DNA of 64,000 nucleotides from Flavobacterium sufflavum (GTDB lineage Bacteria; Bacteroidota; Bacteroidia; Flavobacteriales; Flavobacteriaceae): NCBI RefSeq assembly GCF_004016525.1, contig NZ_SACJ01000015.1, positions 40,759 to 104,758 on the forward strand, given 5' to 3'. The stretch's first letter is position 1, and each line of letters opens with the position of its first letter. The position numbers were made by a program, and so were the translations under genes. Below the pieces are notes generated by a model that did not search any database, had not been told where the DNA came from, and saw only the letters and a program-made list of their open reading frames with translations. Shown here in pieces: positions 35,901 through 45,901 of this stretch.

Positions 35901-37369
35901 AAGTTGTAAAAAAACAACTGTCCTATGTATCCCAAAGTACCTCCCGTTTACAAAGACTAGTAAATCAGATTTTAGACTTTAGAAAAATACAGGATCAAAA
36001 ACTGCAAATATCTGAACTCAATCTGACGGAATTCACCAGTGATATTTTTAATAATTTTATTGATACTTCACAAGAAAGAAATATCAACTATAACTTAGAA
36101 ATTATACGTGAAGACATCAAACTATGGGCAGACAAAAATGCATTAGAAAAAATTATCATGAACCTTTTATCCAATGCTTTTAAATACACTCCCGATGAAA
36201 AATCTATTACGGTTCGGGTAACTAAAAACAATAAACAAATTATTTTACAGGTAATTGACGAAGGAATTGGAATCTCTGAAGATTATCAAAACAGTATATT
36301 TAACCGTTTTGCCTCTTTCAACAAAAACAATAACAATCCCAGTACCGGAATTGGATTATCCATGGTAAAAGAGCTTGTTGAGAAACATCATGGAGAAATT
36401 AATTTCATAAGTAAAACCAATGTTGGCAGTACTTTTTCTATCTATTTTAAATTAGGCAATAGTCATTTTGGTAACGATGTAGAAATAGTGAAAAATGAGA
36501 CTACAGAAACTAACGAATACAAACCAATAAAAACTCCAGTTGATACTTTAGCTAATGAAGAATTAAATAATAATGACGAAAAGATAAAAGTATTAGTAGT
36601 TGAAGATGATCTTAAGCTGCGAACATTCCTCAAAAATGTTCTGGAAGATGAATATAAAGTAATCGAGGCCGAAGATGGAGAAATAGGTTATCAAAAAATA
36701 CTGGAAAATACTCCTGACTTTATTATTAGTGATATTATGATGCCTAAACTCAATGGTGTCGACCTTCTAAAAAAAATCAGAAATAATATCGAAACAAGTC
36801 ACGTACCAGTAATATTATTAACAGCTAAAACCACTATAGAAAGTAAACTGGAAGGACTTTCATATGGTGCTGACGATTATATAACCAAACCGTTTAGTGT
36901 TTCCTACTTAAAAGTAAGAATTACAAACCTTCTGGAGCAACGAAAAAGATTGCAAAACATTTTTGATTCGTATCAAAAAAATAATGCCGTGGAAAACGAT
37001 TCAAAAGAATACGATCCTAAACCTTATTTAATTACTGACCAAGACGAAGAAATCATGCAAAAAATTATGCTTAGCATCGAGGAAAATATGGATAACAATG
37101 ATTTCTCTGTTGAAGATTTAGGAGCTGTTGCAGGACTTAATCGCACCACCTTCTTTTACAAAATAAAAAGTCTCACCGGACTTTCTCCTGTTGAATTTAT
37201 TCGTGATGTACGAATTAAAAGGGCAGCACAATTATTAATAAGCAGTCAATTATTAATTAAAGAAATCGCCTATATGACCGGATTTTCGGATATCAAATAT
37301 TTTACAAAATCCTTTAAAAACAAATATAACTTAACCCCAACTGAATACCGTCAAAAGAATAAAAACTAA
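32978..37369 (+). CDS. hybrid two-component system (HTCS) sensor-regulator of the pectin PUL
   Basis: This 1463-residue one-protein sensor/transcription factor has a signal segment, then a periplasmic beta-propeller sensor built from Reg_prop-type repeats (recurring IWIGT/IWF motifs, residues ~25-690). A Y_Y_Y domain (~755-890) and one membrane helix (~898-920) follow. The HisKA domain has His951 in DISHELRTPLT, and the HATPase has NLLSNAFKY, DEGIGIS and TGIGLSM. The receiver has Asp1252 in IISDIMMP and the C-terminus is an AraC helix-turn-helix (residues ~1360-1460, DVRIKRAAQLL). HTCS proteins bind oligosaccharides of the target glycan in the periplasm and activate the linked PUL. The enzymes next door suggest a pectin fragment as the signal. 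It converges with the PUL. Confidence 0.94.
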   Translation: MKQNYQTILYSILGLFCYFICCSQENYKFEHFLVENGLPHNIINHIIQDKKGFIWFATTNGLSKYNGYSFQNYKTQLTDKVLMKNNRIDWITEDSRGRIWMKALAYNNKAYCFDPITESFWGTELIPNFSENNFDITQIKPHKSGLVWLLSNKDGCIVITNSAYSSKIYNTKNRNLNTNVVNNVFEDTQKNSWLLTDKGVACVPLNKINQKPQYLTRQNEKTTSFYSAIEFKDEIWFGGSNGTLIKYTKGTKNYRTQKLELDANIVKIEKLDNELVLVVTEQKGFCTINIFTGQITKYDSSNLPGLKTKGLNVLSLIKKNMLWFVNDNDSGINLFNFKTQKLKYFPASNTKASSSQFFVKPIVLTDAKGEIWVQPNGGGFSKYDEINNRLIPFNTTSLFPKGNFSNNFHTAMFDKQGNLWYNVQTSGIVKVVFNKNNFKLLKVNNPSFSSETKDVRSIFQDSRKNIWVANKQNQITILDKNLNKIGYLSPNGQLQNNATWNKPVYSIIQDSQSNIWIGTRGDGLYKFVPQTQPYTYSVTHYKNEVSNPYSISDNNIYSIFEDQFNKIWIGTLNGLNLISSQNQNLKFINHNNKWKKLLIKKHNKIRCINQDSNGLMYIGTTSGLVVFNPKKNLENSRIYEITNQNPNCLNSNDIIDFCITKNRGVFIATADGGISKVLTKDKNGFPETFKNYTPKEGLASNNILSIVEDNDNNIWITTDYILTRFNPNDEHFEIYSEVKPVMSYGNFTEATKIKLDSGELFFGYSEGLLHFSPDQIKSNNFKPYLAFTNFQLFNQNDNNHKLFPLSIDSNNTLELDHNQNFFNIEFAALDYISPENIKYAYKLDGFDENWNYVNNQRTAFYTNVPKGSYTFKVKSTNSQGNWVENERTLNITVNPSIWNTTLAYIFYALLIIGCIMLINYAVITIYRLKTNAQLEKDIFNMKQKFFIDISHELRTPLTLITGPIEYLLNDNRTPEVVKKQLSYVSQSTSRLQRLVNQILDFRKIQDQKLQISELNLTEFTSDIFNNFIDTSQERNINYNLEIIREDIKLWADKNALEKIIMNLLSNAFKYTPDEKSITVRVTKNNKQIILQVIDEGIGISEDYQNSIFNRFASFNKNNNNPSTGIGLSMVKELVEKHHGEINFISKTNVGSTFSIYFKLGNSHFGNDVEIVKNETTETNEYKPIKTPVDTLANEELNNNDEKIKVLVVEDDLKLRTFLKNVLEDEYKVIEAEDGEIGYQKILENTPDFIISDIMMPKLNGVDLLKKIRNNIETSHVPVILLTAKTTIESKLEGLSYGADDYITKPFSVSYLKVRITNLLEQRKRLQNIFDSYQKNNAVENDSKEYDPKPYLITDQDEEIMQKIMLSIEENMDNNDFSVEDLGAVAGLNRTTFFYKIKSLTGLSPVEFIRDVRIKRAAQLLISSQLLIKEIAYMTGFSDIKYFTKSFKNKYNLTPTEYRQKNKN

Positions 37370-37388
37370 GCAAAACCTAGTTTTACTA

Positions 37389-37424
37389 TACAAAAAAAGA
37401 AGTCAAATGACTTCTTTTTTTGTA
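37389..37424. terminator. bidirectional terminator between HTCS gene and GH43 gene
   Basis: A perfect stem tacaaaaaaagaagtc / gacttctttttttgta with a four-base loop; A and T runs inside the stem serve both convergent transcripts. Confidence 0.92.
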
Positions 37425-37446
37425 TTTACTCTGAGAGTATATTTAT

Positions 37447-39075
37447 TTAATTTTTAGTCATTCTAAACCAATCTACATTTACATAACCTGCATTATTAAT
37501 AGTACCTTCCCTTAAAGCAACATAACCTATTTTTGAACCAATCCAGGTTCCTTCTGAAGCCGTAAACTCAACACCTGCTTTTACGTATGTTTTATCATCA
37601 TAACTGTAATAAAACTGGCACTTCCCTCCTTTTTGAACTTTAACCCTGAAATAAAGAGTACCACTTTTCAAGTCGGCTAATTCAGTACTTGTTTCAGCAT
37701 TTTCTTTATCAGCTTTATTCCCTGATAACTGTAGCAACTTCAATTGTCCTTTAATTTGTTTAACAGCTAAAGAGCTATAGCTTCTTCCCATAACTACAAA
37801 ACCAAATTCTTCATTATCAAAATTGGGTTTAAATTCAAATTTAGTTGTCGCAGTAAACTCTTCTGCCGGAAATTTTTGAGCCAATATATTTGGCACTTGC
37901 CATAAACTTTTAAAATCATTAGGCTTAGGAATACAATTAAATCTATAATATCCCATTCCTGCTGAAGGATAGCCCCATACCAATTGCTTGTTGGCATGCC
38001 ATTGCCACTGTAGTCCTTGAATAGGTGTATTAAACTCATCTGAATCTGGAGGAGTTGCTATTGAATAAGTAGCTCCTACATTGGGCTTTTTATATTCAGA
38101 AACAGGTTCACCAATACCATTATGATCATTATCTACACCCATAACCGGCCAGTTTTCTTTCCATGACATTGGATTCAAATGCACCACACGACCGTACGCT
38201 CCCTGATCCTGAAAATGCAAAAACCAGTCTTCTCCTGTTACCGTATCTACCCAAGCCCCCTGATGTGGTCCGTTAATGGAAGTTGAACCTTGTTCTAAAA
38301 CCACTTTTTCTTCATAGGGACCCAAAATATTTTTGGAACGCAAAATCAATTGCCAGCCAGTTGATACTCCACCTGCAGGTGCAAACACATAATAATAACC
38401 ATTTCGCTTATAAAATTTTGGTCCTTCTACTGTTGTATGTTTTTCATGACCATCAAATAGTATAATATCATCATCATTTGCCTGTGTAGCTACTGCATTC
38501 ATAGAACATAACATCAGAACACTTTTTGTACCCGCCCTACTACCGGCTAGTGCGTAACCCAAATAGGCTTTGCCATCTTCATCCCAAAATGGAGCCGGGT
38601 CTATAATTCCTTTGTTTGATTTAACCAAAACAGGCTCACTCCATTTTCCTCGAGGATTTTTAGTTTTTGTCATGTAAATCCCAAAATCCGGATCCGGATA
38701 AAATATATAAAATTCTCCTTTATGGTAACGAATACAAGGTGCCCAAACACCATTACCATGTTGGATTTTATCATAAACTTCAAATGGAGGTTGTTTGGGT
38801 AAAGCGTAATTGACCAATGACCAATTCACCAAATCATTAGAATGTAAAATGGGTAGACCAGGAATACAATTAAAAGACGAAGCAGTCATATAATAATCCT
38901 TACCTACTCTGCAAACATCTGGATCTGAATAATCCGCATACAGAACAGGATTTTTATAATTCCCATTTCCTAAATCAGAAACCCAAACCTCTGAAACATT
39001 TTTTTTATCGTTTTGAGCATATAAACTTCCAATAATGGAAATAATCAATAAGGATGTAATTTTTATTTTTCTCAC
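37447..39075 (-). CDS. GH43 glycoside hydrolase with C-terminal beta-sandwich
   Basis: The frame opens with GTG at 39075, followed by a signal peptide (RKIKITSLLIISIIGSLYA); no in-frame ATG is near. The five-bladed propeller (residues ~35-330) shows the GH43 catalytic set: base Asp in YSDPDVCRVG, the pKa-modulating Asp in IIDPAPFWDEDGKAYLGYA and acid Glu in TTVEGPKFYKRNGYYY. The C-terminal ~190 residues form a concanavalin-like domain (FGFVVMGRSYSSLAVKQI). Known activities are alpha-L-arabinofuranosidase or beta-xylosidase; on pectin it would remove arabinose or xylose side chains. It is the last gene of the PUL operon. Confidence 0.9.
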   Translation of the reverse strand: MRKIKITSLLIISIIGSLYAQNDKKNVSEVWVSDLGNGNYKNPVLYADYSDPDVCRVGKDYYMTASSFNCIPGLPILHSNDLVNWSLVNYALPKQPPFEVYDKIQHGNGVWAPCIRYHKGEFYIFYPDPDFGIYMTKTKNPRGKWSEPVLVKSNKGIIDPAPFWDEDGKAYLGYALAGSRAGTKSVLMLCSMNAVATQANDDDIILFDGHEKHTTVEGPKFYKRNGYYYVFAPAGGVSTGWQLILRSKNILGPYEEKVVLEQGSTSINGPHQGAWVDTVTGEDWFLHFQDQGAYGRVVHLNPMSWKENWPVMGVDNDHNGIGEPVSEYKKPNVGATYSIATPPDSDEFNTPIQGLQWQWHANKQLVWGYPSAGMGYYRFNCIPKPNDFKSLWQVPNILAQKFPAEEFTATTKFEFKPNFDNEEFGFVVMGRSYSSLAVKQIKGQLKLLQLSGNKADKENAETSTELADLKSGTLYFRVKVQKGGKCQFYYSYDDKTYVKAGVEFTASEGTWIGSKIGYVALREGTINNAGYVNVDWFRMTKN

Positions 39076-39148
39076 TTTTATACTATTTTAATTTTTATTC
39101 TGATTCTTTATAAAATTTTTTCCCATAATCAAACTCAGACGCAACATA

Positions 39149-42100
39149 TTACTTCAATAAATTCAATAATAACTGTTGCCCTACAACATTTGCTTTATTC
39201 TTAGCCGACACGTTAAAGGTTTTCATAGAAGCATTTTCACCATCTCCTTCAGCTTTTTTAACTACTTCATTTTCTTTTATACAACTAAAAATATCCAGCG
39301 CACAAAGAATGATTTTCCCTCTTCCATGCGGGATTACACTTAGAGCAGAATAAACCTCTTGTTTGTGATCAGAAACACATCCAACAATTGTCTCTCCATT
39401 AAACATTCTAAGCCCTAATCTATTTTTGTTATAAGTTGCAAAACATTGGTATTCCCAATTGAAAACGCAAGATTGCGGCAAACTATCGAACCATTTAGTC
39501 TCTTTGACAAAATAATTCCCACCATACCAGGAAGTTCCTAATGCTTTGAAACCTCTGTAATCAGCAGCTTCTTTTTTAGCAAAATATGTTGCCCAGGTAT
39601 CTGTATCATTAACAACTACAATTGTATTTCCGTTATTAACCCATTCTAAAAGGTCTGTAACCAATGGATTTCCTGTTTGCTGCGGTTTAAAAGCTCCAAT
39701 TACCAGACAATTCCCTGATGGAGTTCCACTTTTATAATTTTTGAAATTAATTTTTTCAGAATCAAAATATTTACCAATAACACCTGTAGTATCAGCCACC
39801 ATAATATTAGAAGCCAATTTTTCTTTGTTCAATTTTACCGCAAACAATTCGTCACTTCCTGTTGCAATAACAGTATTGTCTTTCGAGACTAATTCGGCAG
39901 AAATCTTTGTATAACCTTCCGTTTCTGGCGAAAAATTATTTCCGGCAGACAACAATTCACCATACTTAATTCCACCACTTACTGTTACAGGAATTGTTTT
40001 TGTCCAAACCGTTTGTTTCTTATTATTTGTTGCTTTAACCTTTAAATTGTAGACTCCTTTAATGTCTTTTTCGTTCACAATAAAAAAATCTATCGTAGTC
40101 GTATCTTTTACAGACAAAACCTTATGATTCAATTTTACGGCCACATACAAAGGCTTGTTATAACGCGCAATCAAATCGGCATCGCCTTTTAGATTTCGAT
40201 AATTATCCACAATACCGGAATGGTTTTCCAGCTTCATGCTTTCCCAGCCATTTACAGCATAACCATCAATTGTATTACTGATTCGTACGTTTTCAATGGT
40301 TCTTCCCTGATAATAAAAAGCTACGTTGCCCATTTGTCTCGTCAGACTATCTACGTTAGGAAATGATTTCTCGAAATCATTTTTCTTCAGGAAATTATCA
40401 TAAGCATCATACCATTTTAAATAATCGTCACTTTCCCATCCAATATCTTTGCCTCTTTTCAGAATCTCATCTCTTATTAACTGCAATCTTGGTGGTGTAC
40501 CTATTGCTCCCTCTTCTCCATAATAAATGATTTCATCTTTATGATCTGTGAACAACTTCGCATAACTTTTAGGACTATTATATAAATTATCGTGATACAC
40601 ACCCGGCCCTCCGGCATGATGCTGATCAAACCAACCATAACTATAAAACTGATTGTTATATGGTAACAGATGTAGTTTAAAACGGGGATCTGCACCCATT
40701 TTTATTGGTCCGTTACTGGAATTGTAAGTCATTATCCTTGTTGGATCTAGTTTGTGTCCTGTCTGCATTTGCACGCTGTCTTTTTGTTGAGGCTCCGCCC
40801 CTCTTTCATTGTGCATATTGTAAATTACCAATGAAGGATGGCTTCGGTCACGCTTTATCATTCTAAAGAACTTTTCATCGCGTGCTGCAAAATAAAAATC
40901 AGCCTGTTTCTTTTCCAATTCATTTTTAGGATTGAATTGGTTAGCAGGAAACTGATTTCCTCCGGGCTCCTGAAAATAAAGTAAACCCATTTCGTCAGCA
41001 TAATCCAAAACATTAGTTTGACCAATGGTACGGTGGAAATTCAGCATATTCAGACCAATAGCTTTGGCATCTGCGATTTGTTTTTTGGCCAGTTCATCGC
41101 TTGGTGCAATTCCGTTTACCGGCCAGAAACCCCAGGATATTGCTGTTCTAACAACAATGCGTTTGTTGTTTAGATAAAACTGCTTGTCCCCATCAATATC
41201 TTTGACTTCAAACCAACGGAAACCAAACTTTTTCTCAACTACATCTTTTACGACATTATCCTTTTTAAGCGAAGCTTTCAGCACATACAGATTAGGATTA
41301 TCAACATCCCAAAGTTTTGCATTATCGATTTTAACAGTAAAAGATTGCGAGGCATTATCTCCACGAACTGCTTCAATTGGATAGCTTTTTGACCAAACTG
41401 ATGTACCCGTTTTTCTTTCGCTTATTTCCAACAAAACAATCCCTTTAAAAGTTGCCGATGTATTGTTAGTCAACGAAATATCAGCATCAACTTCATTAAG
41501 AGATGGTTTGTTTTTGATAAAAACATCATTTACAAAAACATTATCCGTTGCCACAAGACTCACTTTTCCGGTAATTCCGCCAAAACCATGTGTTGGGTTA
41601 GTACGATAATTTCCCCACATATAATTGGAACTATCTCTCCAGTCAAAATTTCCATTAGGATCGGTAATTCTAACCGCTATTGAATTTGATTTTCCAACAG
41701 TTACATAATTGGTAATATCAACATCAAAAGGAGTTCCGTTAATCAAATCATAGCCTGCTAACTTTTGGTTTACAAATACTTCTGCCCTGAAACGAACACT
41801 TTCGAAATGCAAAACAATTCGCTTTCCTTTCATTGATGCAGGTACATTCATTTGGGTCGAAAACCAGGAAACTCCAAGATAATTACCTGAAACTCCAAAA
41901 GTATTTTTATTGAGACCCCAATGAAATTCTTCCACCGTAGCCGGAAGATGCACTGTCTTACTACCTCCTTTTGTCAATGCCTGCCAACCGCCAGTAGGTA
42001 AATTAATTGGTGTTTTTTTTACATCAACAGGAGGTGTGAATAAAACATCATTTTGCCATTTTGCCACTGGATCTAACCAAAGTTGCCAATTATTATTTGA

Positions 42101-42202
42101 TATATCCTGTATAATACGTTCTTGGGCAAATGAAGTTTTGGCCGATAAAACAACCAGCAAAATTGCTACTATAATTTTAAAATTCTTAGAATTACTTTTC
42201 AT
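39149..42202 (-). CDS. GH2-family glycoside hydrolase (beta-galactosidase/glucuronidase type)
   Basis: Start at ATG 42202 is chosen over the TTG at 42211; it gives a clean signal peptide (MKSNSKNFKIIVAILLVVLS). The 1017-residue protein has a sugar-binding domain (residues ~60-230, LHFESVRFRAEVFVNQKLAG), an Ig-like domain, then a TIM barrel with the acid/base Glu in YNMHNERGAEP and a candidate nucleophile Glu in IIYYGEEGAIG. About 350 residues follow, including a glutamine-amidotransferase-like segment (VVVNDTDTWATYF). GH2 covers beta-galactosidase, glucuronidase, mannosidase and arabinopyranosidase; in a pectin PUL a beta-galactosidase or glucuronidase acting on side chains fits. Confidence 0.87.
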   Translation of the reverse strand: MKSNSKNFKIIVAILLVVLSAKTSFAQERIIQDISNNNWQLWLDPVAKWQNDVLFTPPVDVKKTPINLPTGGWQALTKGGSKTVHLPATVEEFHWGLNKNTFGVSGNYLGVSWFSTQMNVPASMKGKRIVLHFESVRFRAEVFVNQKLAGYDLINGTPFDVDITNYVTVGKSNSIAVRITDPNGNFDWRDSSNYMWGNYRTNPTHGFGGITGKVSLVATDNVFVNDVFIKNKPSLNEVDADISLTNNTSATFKGIVLLEISERKTGTSVWSKSYPIEAVRGDNASQSFTVKIDNAKLWDVDNPNLYVLKASLKKDNVVKDVVEKKFGFRWFEVKDIDGDKQFYLNNKRIVVRTAISWGFWPVNGIAPSDELAKKQIADAKAIGLNMLNFHRTIGQTNVLDYADEMGLLYFQEPGGNQFPANQFNPKNELEKKQADFYFAARDEKFFRMIKRDRSHPSLVIYNMHNERGAEPQQKDSVQMQTGHKLDPTRIMTYNSSNGPIKMGADPRFKLHLLPYNNQFYSYGWFDQHHAGGPGVYHDNLYNSPKSYAKLFTDHKDEIIYYGEEGAIGTPPRLQLIRDEILKRGKDIGWESDDYLKWYDAYDNFLKKNDFEKSFPNVDSLTRQMGNVAFYYQGRTIENVRISNTIDGYAVNGWESMKLENHSGIVDNYRNLKGDADLIARYNKPLYVAVKLNHKVLSVKDTTTIDFFIVNEKDIKGVYNLKVKATNNKKQTVWTKTIPVTVSGGIKYGELLSAGNNFSPETEGYTKISAELVSKDNTVIATGSDELFAVKLNKEKLASNIMVADTTGVIGKYFDSEKINFKNYKSGTPSGNCLVIGAFKPQQTGNPLVTDLLEWVNNGNTIVVVNDTDTWATYFAKKEAADYRGFKALGTSWYGGNYFVKETKWFDSLPQSCVFNWEYQCFATYNKNRLGLRMFNGETIVGCVSDHKQEVYSALSVIPHGRGKIILCALDIFSCIKENEVVKKAEGDGENASMKTFNVSAKNKANVVGQQLLLNLLK

Positions 42203-42238
42203 AAATCTCAATCGTTACTCTTTTGTCTTTTTATTTGG

Positions 42239-44707
42239 CTATTTTGCTTTAAAAACATAGGTTTTTCCGGCAACTGTATTAAAATCATATAGCTTAGTTT
42301 CAGGAAGTGTATAGCCTTTTAAAGCTGCTTTCCCTGAAATTAACGGTTCTTTTATGCTTTCTACTTTGTAAAAAGGATTCGTATTTTCTCCTTTGGCTTC
42401 AGCCAATTTAAACTCACTCGCTAACTTAACATCTGATGCCAGACGCAATCGGCAATTTCCTCCTAAAGCAGATTTTATGGTTAATTGTTTCAATTTACCT
42501 TTTTCCCATTCCATACCTACTTCAAAACCACCTCTGGCTTTTAAACCGCTAACTTTTCCACTTTTAAAATCGTCCGGCAAAGCAGGAAGCAAATAAATAG
42601 CACCATCATAACTTTGTAATAACATATCAGTAATTCCTGCTGTGCACCCAAAATTCCCATCAATTTGAAAAGGTGGATGAGCATCAAAAAGATTTGGATA
42701 AGTTCCTCCCGATTCTCCTTTACTTTCCAGCGGTGCCGGACTTAATTGGTCTTTTATCAGTTTAAAAGCCCTGTTTCCGTCTAATAATCGAGCCCACCAA
42801 TTTACTTTCCAGCCCATAGACCATCCAGTTGAAACATCCCCTCTTGATATCAAAGTATTTTTAGCAGCTTCAATTAATTGCGGTGTCCTGAATGGTGAAA
42901 TTTGTCCAGATGGAAACAAGCCGTACAAATGAGAAATATGTCTATGATGATCATTTGGTTTGTCTAAATCATGAAGCCATTCCTGCAATTGCGAATACTG
43001 TCCTACTTGCATTGGCGGCAATCTTTTTAGTGCCACTGCAACCGAATCTGCAAAGACTTTATCTGTTTCTAAAATTTTAGACGCATTGATAATGTTGTTG
43101 AAAACATCAAAAACCAACTGATTGTCCATTGTTGTTCCTGCAGAAACACCCACACTACTCTCATAAGTATTTTCAGGAGACATTGATGGAGCAACAACTA
43201 ACCATTTATGTTCCAGTTCTTCCTGAAGTACATCCAAATAAAATTGGGCTGCACCTTTTAAAACCGGGTAATATTCCTTTAAAAATGCTTTATCACCAGT
43301 GTAGAGATAATGTTGCCACAAATGTTGGGTAAGCCAGGCTCCTCCCATTGGCCAAAGTCCGTAAAATCCGCCATCAACCACTCCTGTCATACGCCATAAA
43401 TCGGTATTATGATGCATATTCCAGCCTCGGGCGTGATACATTTCAGAAGCACTCTCTTTTCCTGTTTCGGCTAAATCTTTTAGCATACTAAATAACGGCT
43501 GGTGCATTTCGCTCAGATTGGTTATTTCGGCAGGCCAATAATTCATTTCGGTATTAATATTTACCGTGTATTTACTGTCCCATGCAGGATTCAACTTATG
43601 ATTCCAAATTCCCTGAAGATTCGCCGGCTGATTGCCTGGCTGCGAACTCGAAATCAATAAATACCTTCCAAACTGAAAATAAAGCCCCACCAATTGCGGA
43701 TCATAGGAATTAGCAAATTCTTTAATCCTTACATCAGTAGTTTTATTCGATTGAGGGGAATCTCCTAAAAACAATGATACACTGTTAAAATACTTTTGGT
43801 ATGCAGCAACGTGATTTTGGTATGAATCAGCATAACTTTTCTTAGAAGCTTTAGCTAAAATTGCAGAGGCTTTTTCAGTTGGATTTACCGAAAGGTCCTT
43901 ATAATTTTTAAAATTAGTCGCAATCGAAATACGGATAATCACCTCATCGGCATCGTTGATGGTAAGCTTATCGGTTGCAGCTATTAATTTTCCGCCTTTT
44001 AAAGTACAGGCTGCTTCTCCAACAAATTTTACTTTCCCTGTTTTATTATCTGTATCTCCCGTTGTTCCTTCAAAAAACAATTTACCATCCTGAGTTTTAA
44101 AATTGCTAACTATTTGCGGACTTGTAGCTGACAATGAAAAACTAATACTTTTTTTCTTATCAGCAGTTAATTTCACAATAATAACATTATCTGAAAAAGA
44201 CGCAAAAAATTCTCGTTTGTACGTTATTCCGTTTGCTTTATAACTCACAGACGAAACCGCTTTTTCTATATCCAAATCTCTTTTGTAATCCGTATAATTT
44301 TCATGCCCCGAAAATTCAATCCATAAACTCCCAACTGTCTGATAAGGCATTCCGTAATTCAAATCTTTTGGAGCCTGTCTCGGGAAAGTTTTATTGGCTA
44401 AATCCTGAGCTTCTTTATTTCTCCCTGCAAAAAGTAATTTCCTTATTTCTTCAATATTCGAATAGACATTTTTGGGTACATTATTCCCTGGTTCACCAGC
44501 CCAAACGGTTTCTTCATTTAATTGCAGTTCTTCTTTTTGAGGATTCCCAAAAACCATAGCTCCTAAACGACCATTACCAAGTGGCAAAGCTTCATTCCAA
44601 TTAGTTGATGGTTTATCGTATTGCAATTTTAACTTCTGTTGGGCATTCCCTTGAAAAACAGTTATGGACACCAATAAACAACTGGCAATAATTTTAATTC
44701 TATTCAT
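42239..44707 (-). CDS. GH95 glycoside hydrolase, paralogue A
   Basis: The 822-residue secreted protein (signal to ~22) shows the GH95 start NWNEALPLGNGRLGAMVFG, QLNEETVWAGEP, and the barrel motifs QPGNQPANLQGIWNH, INTEMNYWPAEITNLSE, WNMHHNTDLWR, and HPPFQIDGNFGCTAGITDML. GH95 enzymes are inverting alpha-L-fucosidases or alpha-L-galactosidases; one acts on rhamnogalacturonan II. The expected role is removal of fucose or L-galactose from pectin or hemicellulose side chains in the periplasm. A second GH95 lies at 53410-55941. A small inverted repeat cttttact/agtaaaag (44741-44763) lies upstream of it without a T-run. Confidence 0.94.
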   Translation of the reverse strand: MNRIKIIASCLLVSITVFQGNAQQKLKLQYDKPSTNWNEALPLGNGRLGAMVFGNPQKEELQLNEETVWAGEPGNNVPKNVYSNIEEIRKLLFAGRNKEAQDLANKTFPRQAPKDLNYGMPYQTVGSLWIEFSGHENYTDYKRDLDIEKAVSSVSYKANGITYKREFFASFSDNVIIVKLTADKKKSISFSLSATSPQIVSNFKTQDGKLFFEGTTGDTDNKTGKVKFVGEAACTLKGGKLIAATDKLTINDADEVIIRISIATNFKNYKDLSVNPTEKASAILAKASKKSYADSYQNHVAAYQKYFNSVSLFLGDSPQSNKTTDVRIKEFANSYDPQLVGLYFQFGRYLLISSSQPGNQPANLQGIWNHKLNPAWDSKYTVNINTEMNYWPAEITNLSEMHQPLFSMLKDLAETGKESASEMYHARGWNMHHNTDLWRMTGVVDGGFYGLWPMGGAWLTQHLWQHYLYTGDKAFLKEYYPVLKGAAQFYLDVLQEELEHKWLVVAPSMSPENTYESSVGVSAGTTMDNQLVFDVFNNIINASKILETDKVFADSVAVALKRLPPMQVGQYSQLQEWLHDLDKPNDHHRHISHLYGLFPSGQISPFRTPQLIEAAKNTLISRGDVSTGWSMGWKVNWWARLLDGNRAFKLIKDQLSPAPLESKGESGGTYPNLFDAHPPFQIDGNFGCTAGITDMLLQSYDGAIYLLPALPDDFKSGKVSGLKARGGFEVGMEWEKGKLKQLTIKSALGGNCRLRLASDVKLASEFKLAEAKGENTNPFYKVESIKEPLISGKAALKGYTLPETKLYDFNTVAGKTYVFKAK

Positions 44708-44802
44708 TCTTAATTTTATATTTATGATTCTATTTAATGCCTTTTACTCACAGCAAGTAAAAGACAAATAAATACTATATGATTATGCTTTTATTTTTTA
44801 AA

Positions 44803-45822
44803 TTATAAAACTGGAGTCCAATCTTTAAAAATAGCACTTAGAGTATACTGATTTGTAAATTGTTCTAGTGTCAATAAATGCGACCAATTTACACGGGAGG
44901 TGGTATTTCCACCTGCCCCTGTCGATAAATATTCACCATAAAAAGTTGTTGACTGAGCGTCTACTTTTCCCCAATTATGCCAACCTTCGGCTTTAATATG
45001 CCCAGCCATTTCGCATTGAATAAAAACTGTTTTAGCATCGTTTCTCCATGGTCGCCCTAAATAATAACTGCTATTTCCTGAATTTGTAGTCAATTTACAA
45101 TTCAGAAAAACAAGACCATAAGGATTTTTTTCATTGGTACTTGCTGCTGTTAGATAGGAACCTCCTTGTTTTGCAAAAATTTCACATTGATCAAAAACTG
45201 CCGTTGAAGCTCCAAAAATAAAATCCACTGCTCCTTCGATATAGCAATTTTTATAATACTGTCTACTTGTGGTACTACGCGGGTAAAGCGTATCCTGAAA
45301 ACCTAGAAATTTACAATTATCAAAAATTATCTTATCACCATCAATCCTTACAGCTACTGCCTGACCTACGGGTCCAGATGAGTTTTCGAAAGTGATGTTT
45401 TTAGCTTTAAAATTATCTGCTGTCACAATAAAACTAGCCGATCCGGATGTTCCAATATCCTGTCCTGAACTATTTTTCTTGGAAGCATAATCATCATAAG
45501 TAAGAATAACATTTTCTTTACTTTCTCCAATTAAGCTAATGTTATTCTTATCCTTGATTACTTCCAATTTCTCTTTATAAACACCATTCTTTATTAAAAT
45601 TCTGGTCTCCTTTGTTTTAAGAGATACTATCGAATTAAGAGCTTCCTGAACCGTTTTATAGTCACCACTTCCGTCTTGAGCGACTACTATATCGTATTTA
45701 ATTTTTTCTATTTGGATTTCACCTTTTCGGAAATCATTAGCTGCTTCAACAAAAAAACTGTTCATTAAAAACACAGCAGCCATTAAAAAATTTAAAACCA
45801 TTATTTTATTTTTATTTATCAT
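44803..45822 (-). CDS. pectinesterase (CE8), paralogue A
   Basis: This 339-residue secreted protein of the right-handed beta-helix type removes methyl esters from homogalacturonan. The signal peptide spans residues ~8-27. Family blocks are VAQDGSGDYKTVQEAL, GQAVAVRIDGDK, catalytic Asp in FLGFQDTLYPRS, second catalytic Asp in GAVDFIFGASTAVF, and substrate-binding Arg in YLGRPWRNDAKTVFIQC. All expected residues are present. A terminator-like hairpin at 45902-45933 separates it from the SusCD part, so its expression may be lower or driven separately. Confidence 0.95.
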   Translation of the reverse strand: MINKNKIMVLNFLMAAVFLMNSFFVEAANDFRKGEIQIEKIKYDIVVAQDGSGDYKTVQEALNSIVSLKTKETRILIKNGVYKEKLEVIKDKNNISLIGESKENVILTYDDYASKKNSSGQDIGTSGSASFIVTADNFKAKNITFENSSGPVGQAVAVRIDGDKIIFDNCKFLGFQDTLYPRSTTSRQYYKNCYIEGAVDFIFGASTAVFDQCEIFAKQGGSYLTAASTNEKNPYGLVFLNCKLTTNSGNSSYYLGRPWRNDAKTVFIQCEMAGHIKAEGWHNWGKVDAQSTTFYGEYLSTGAGGNTTSRVNWSHLLTLEQFTNQYTLSAIFKDWTPVL

Positions 45823-45901
45823 TAGTACTATTTATTTCTGAGTAAAATACAACAATTAATACTAAACATCTCATACTAATTTTGAATTAATTCTATTTTT
45901 G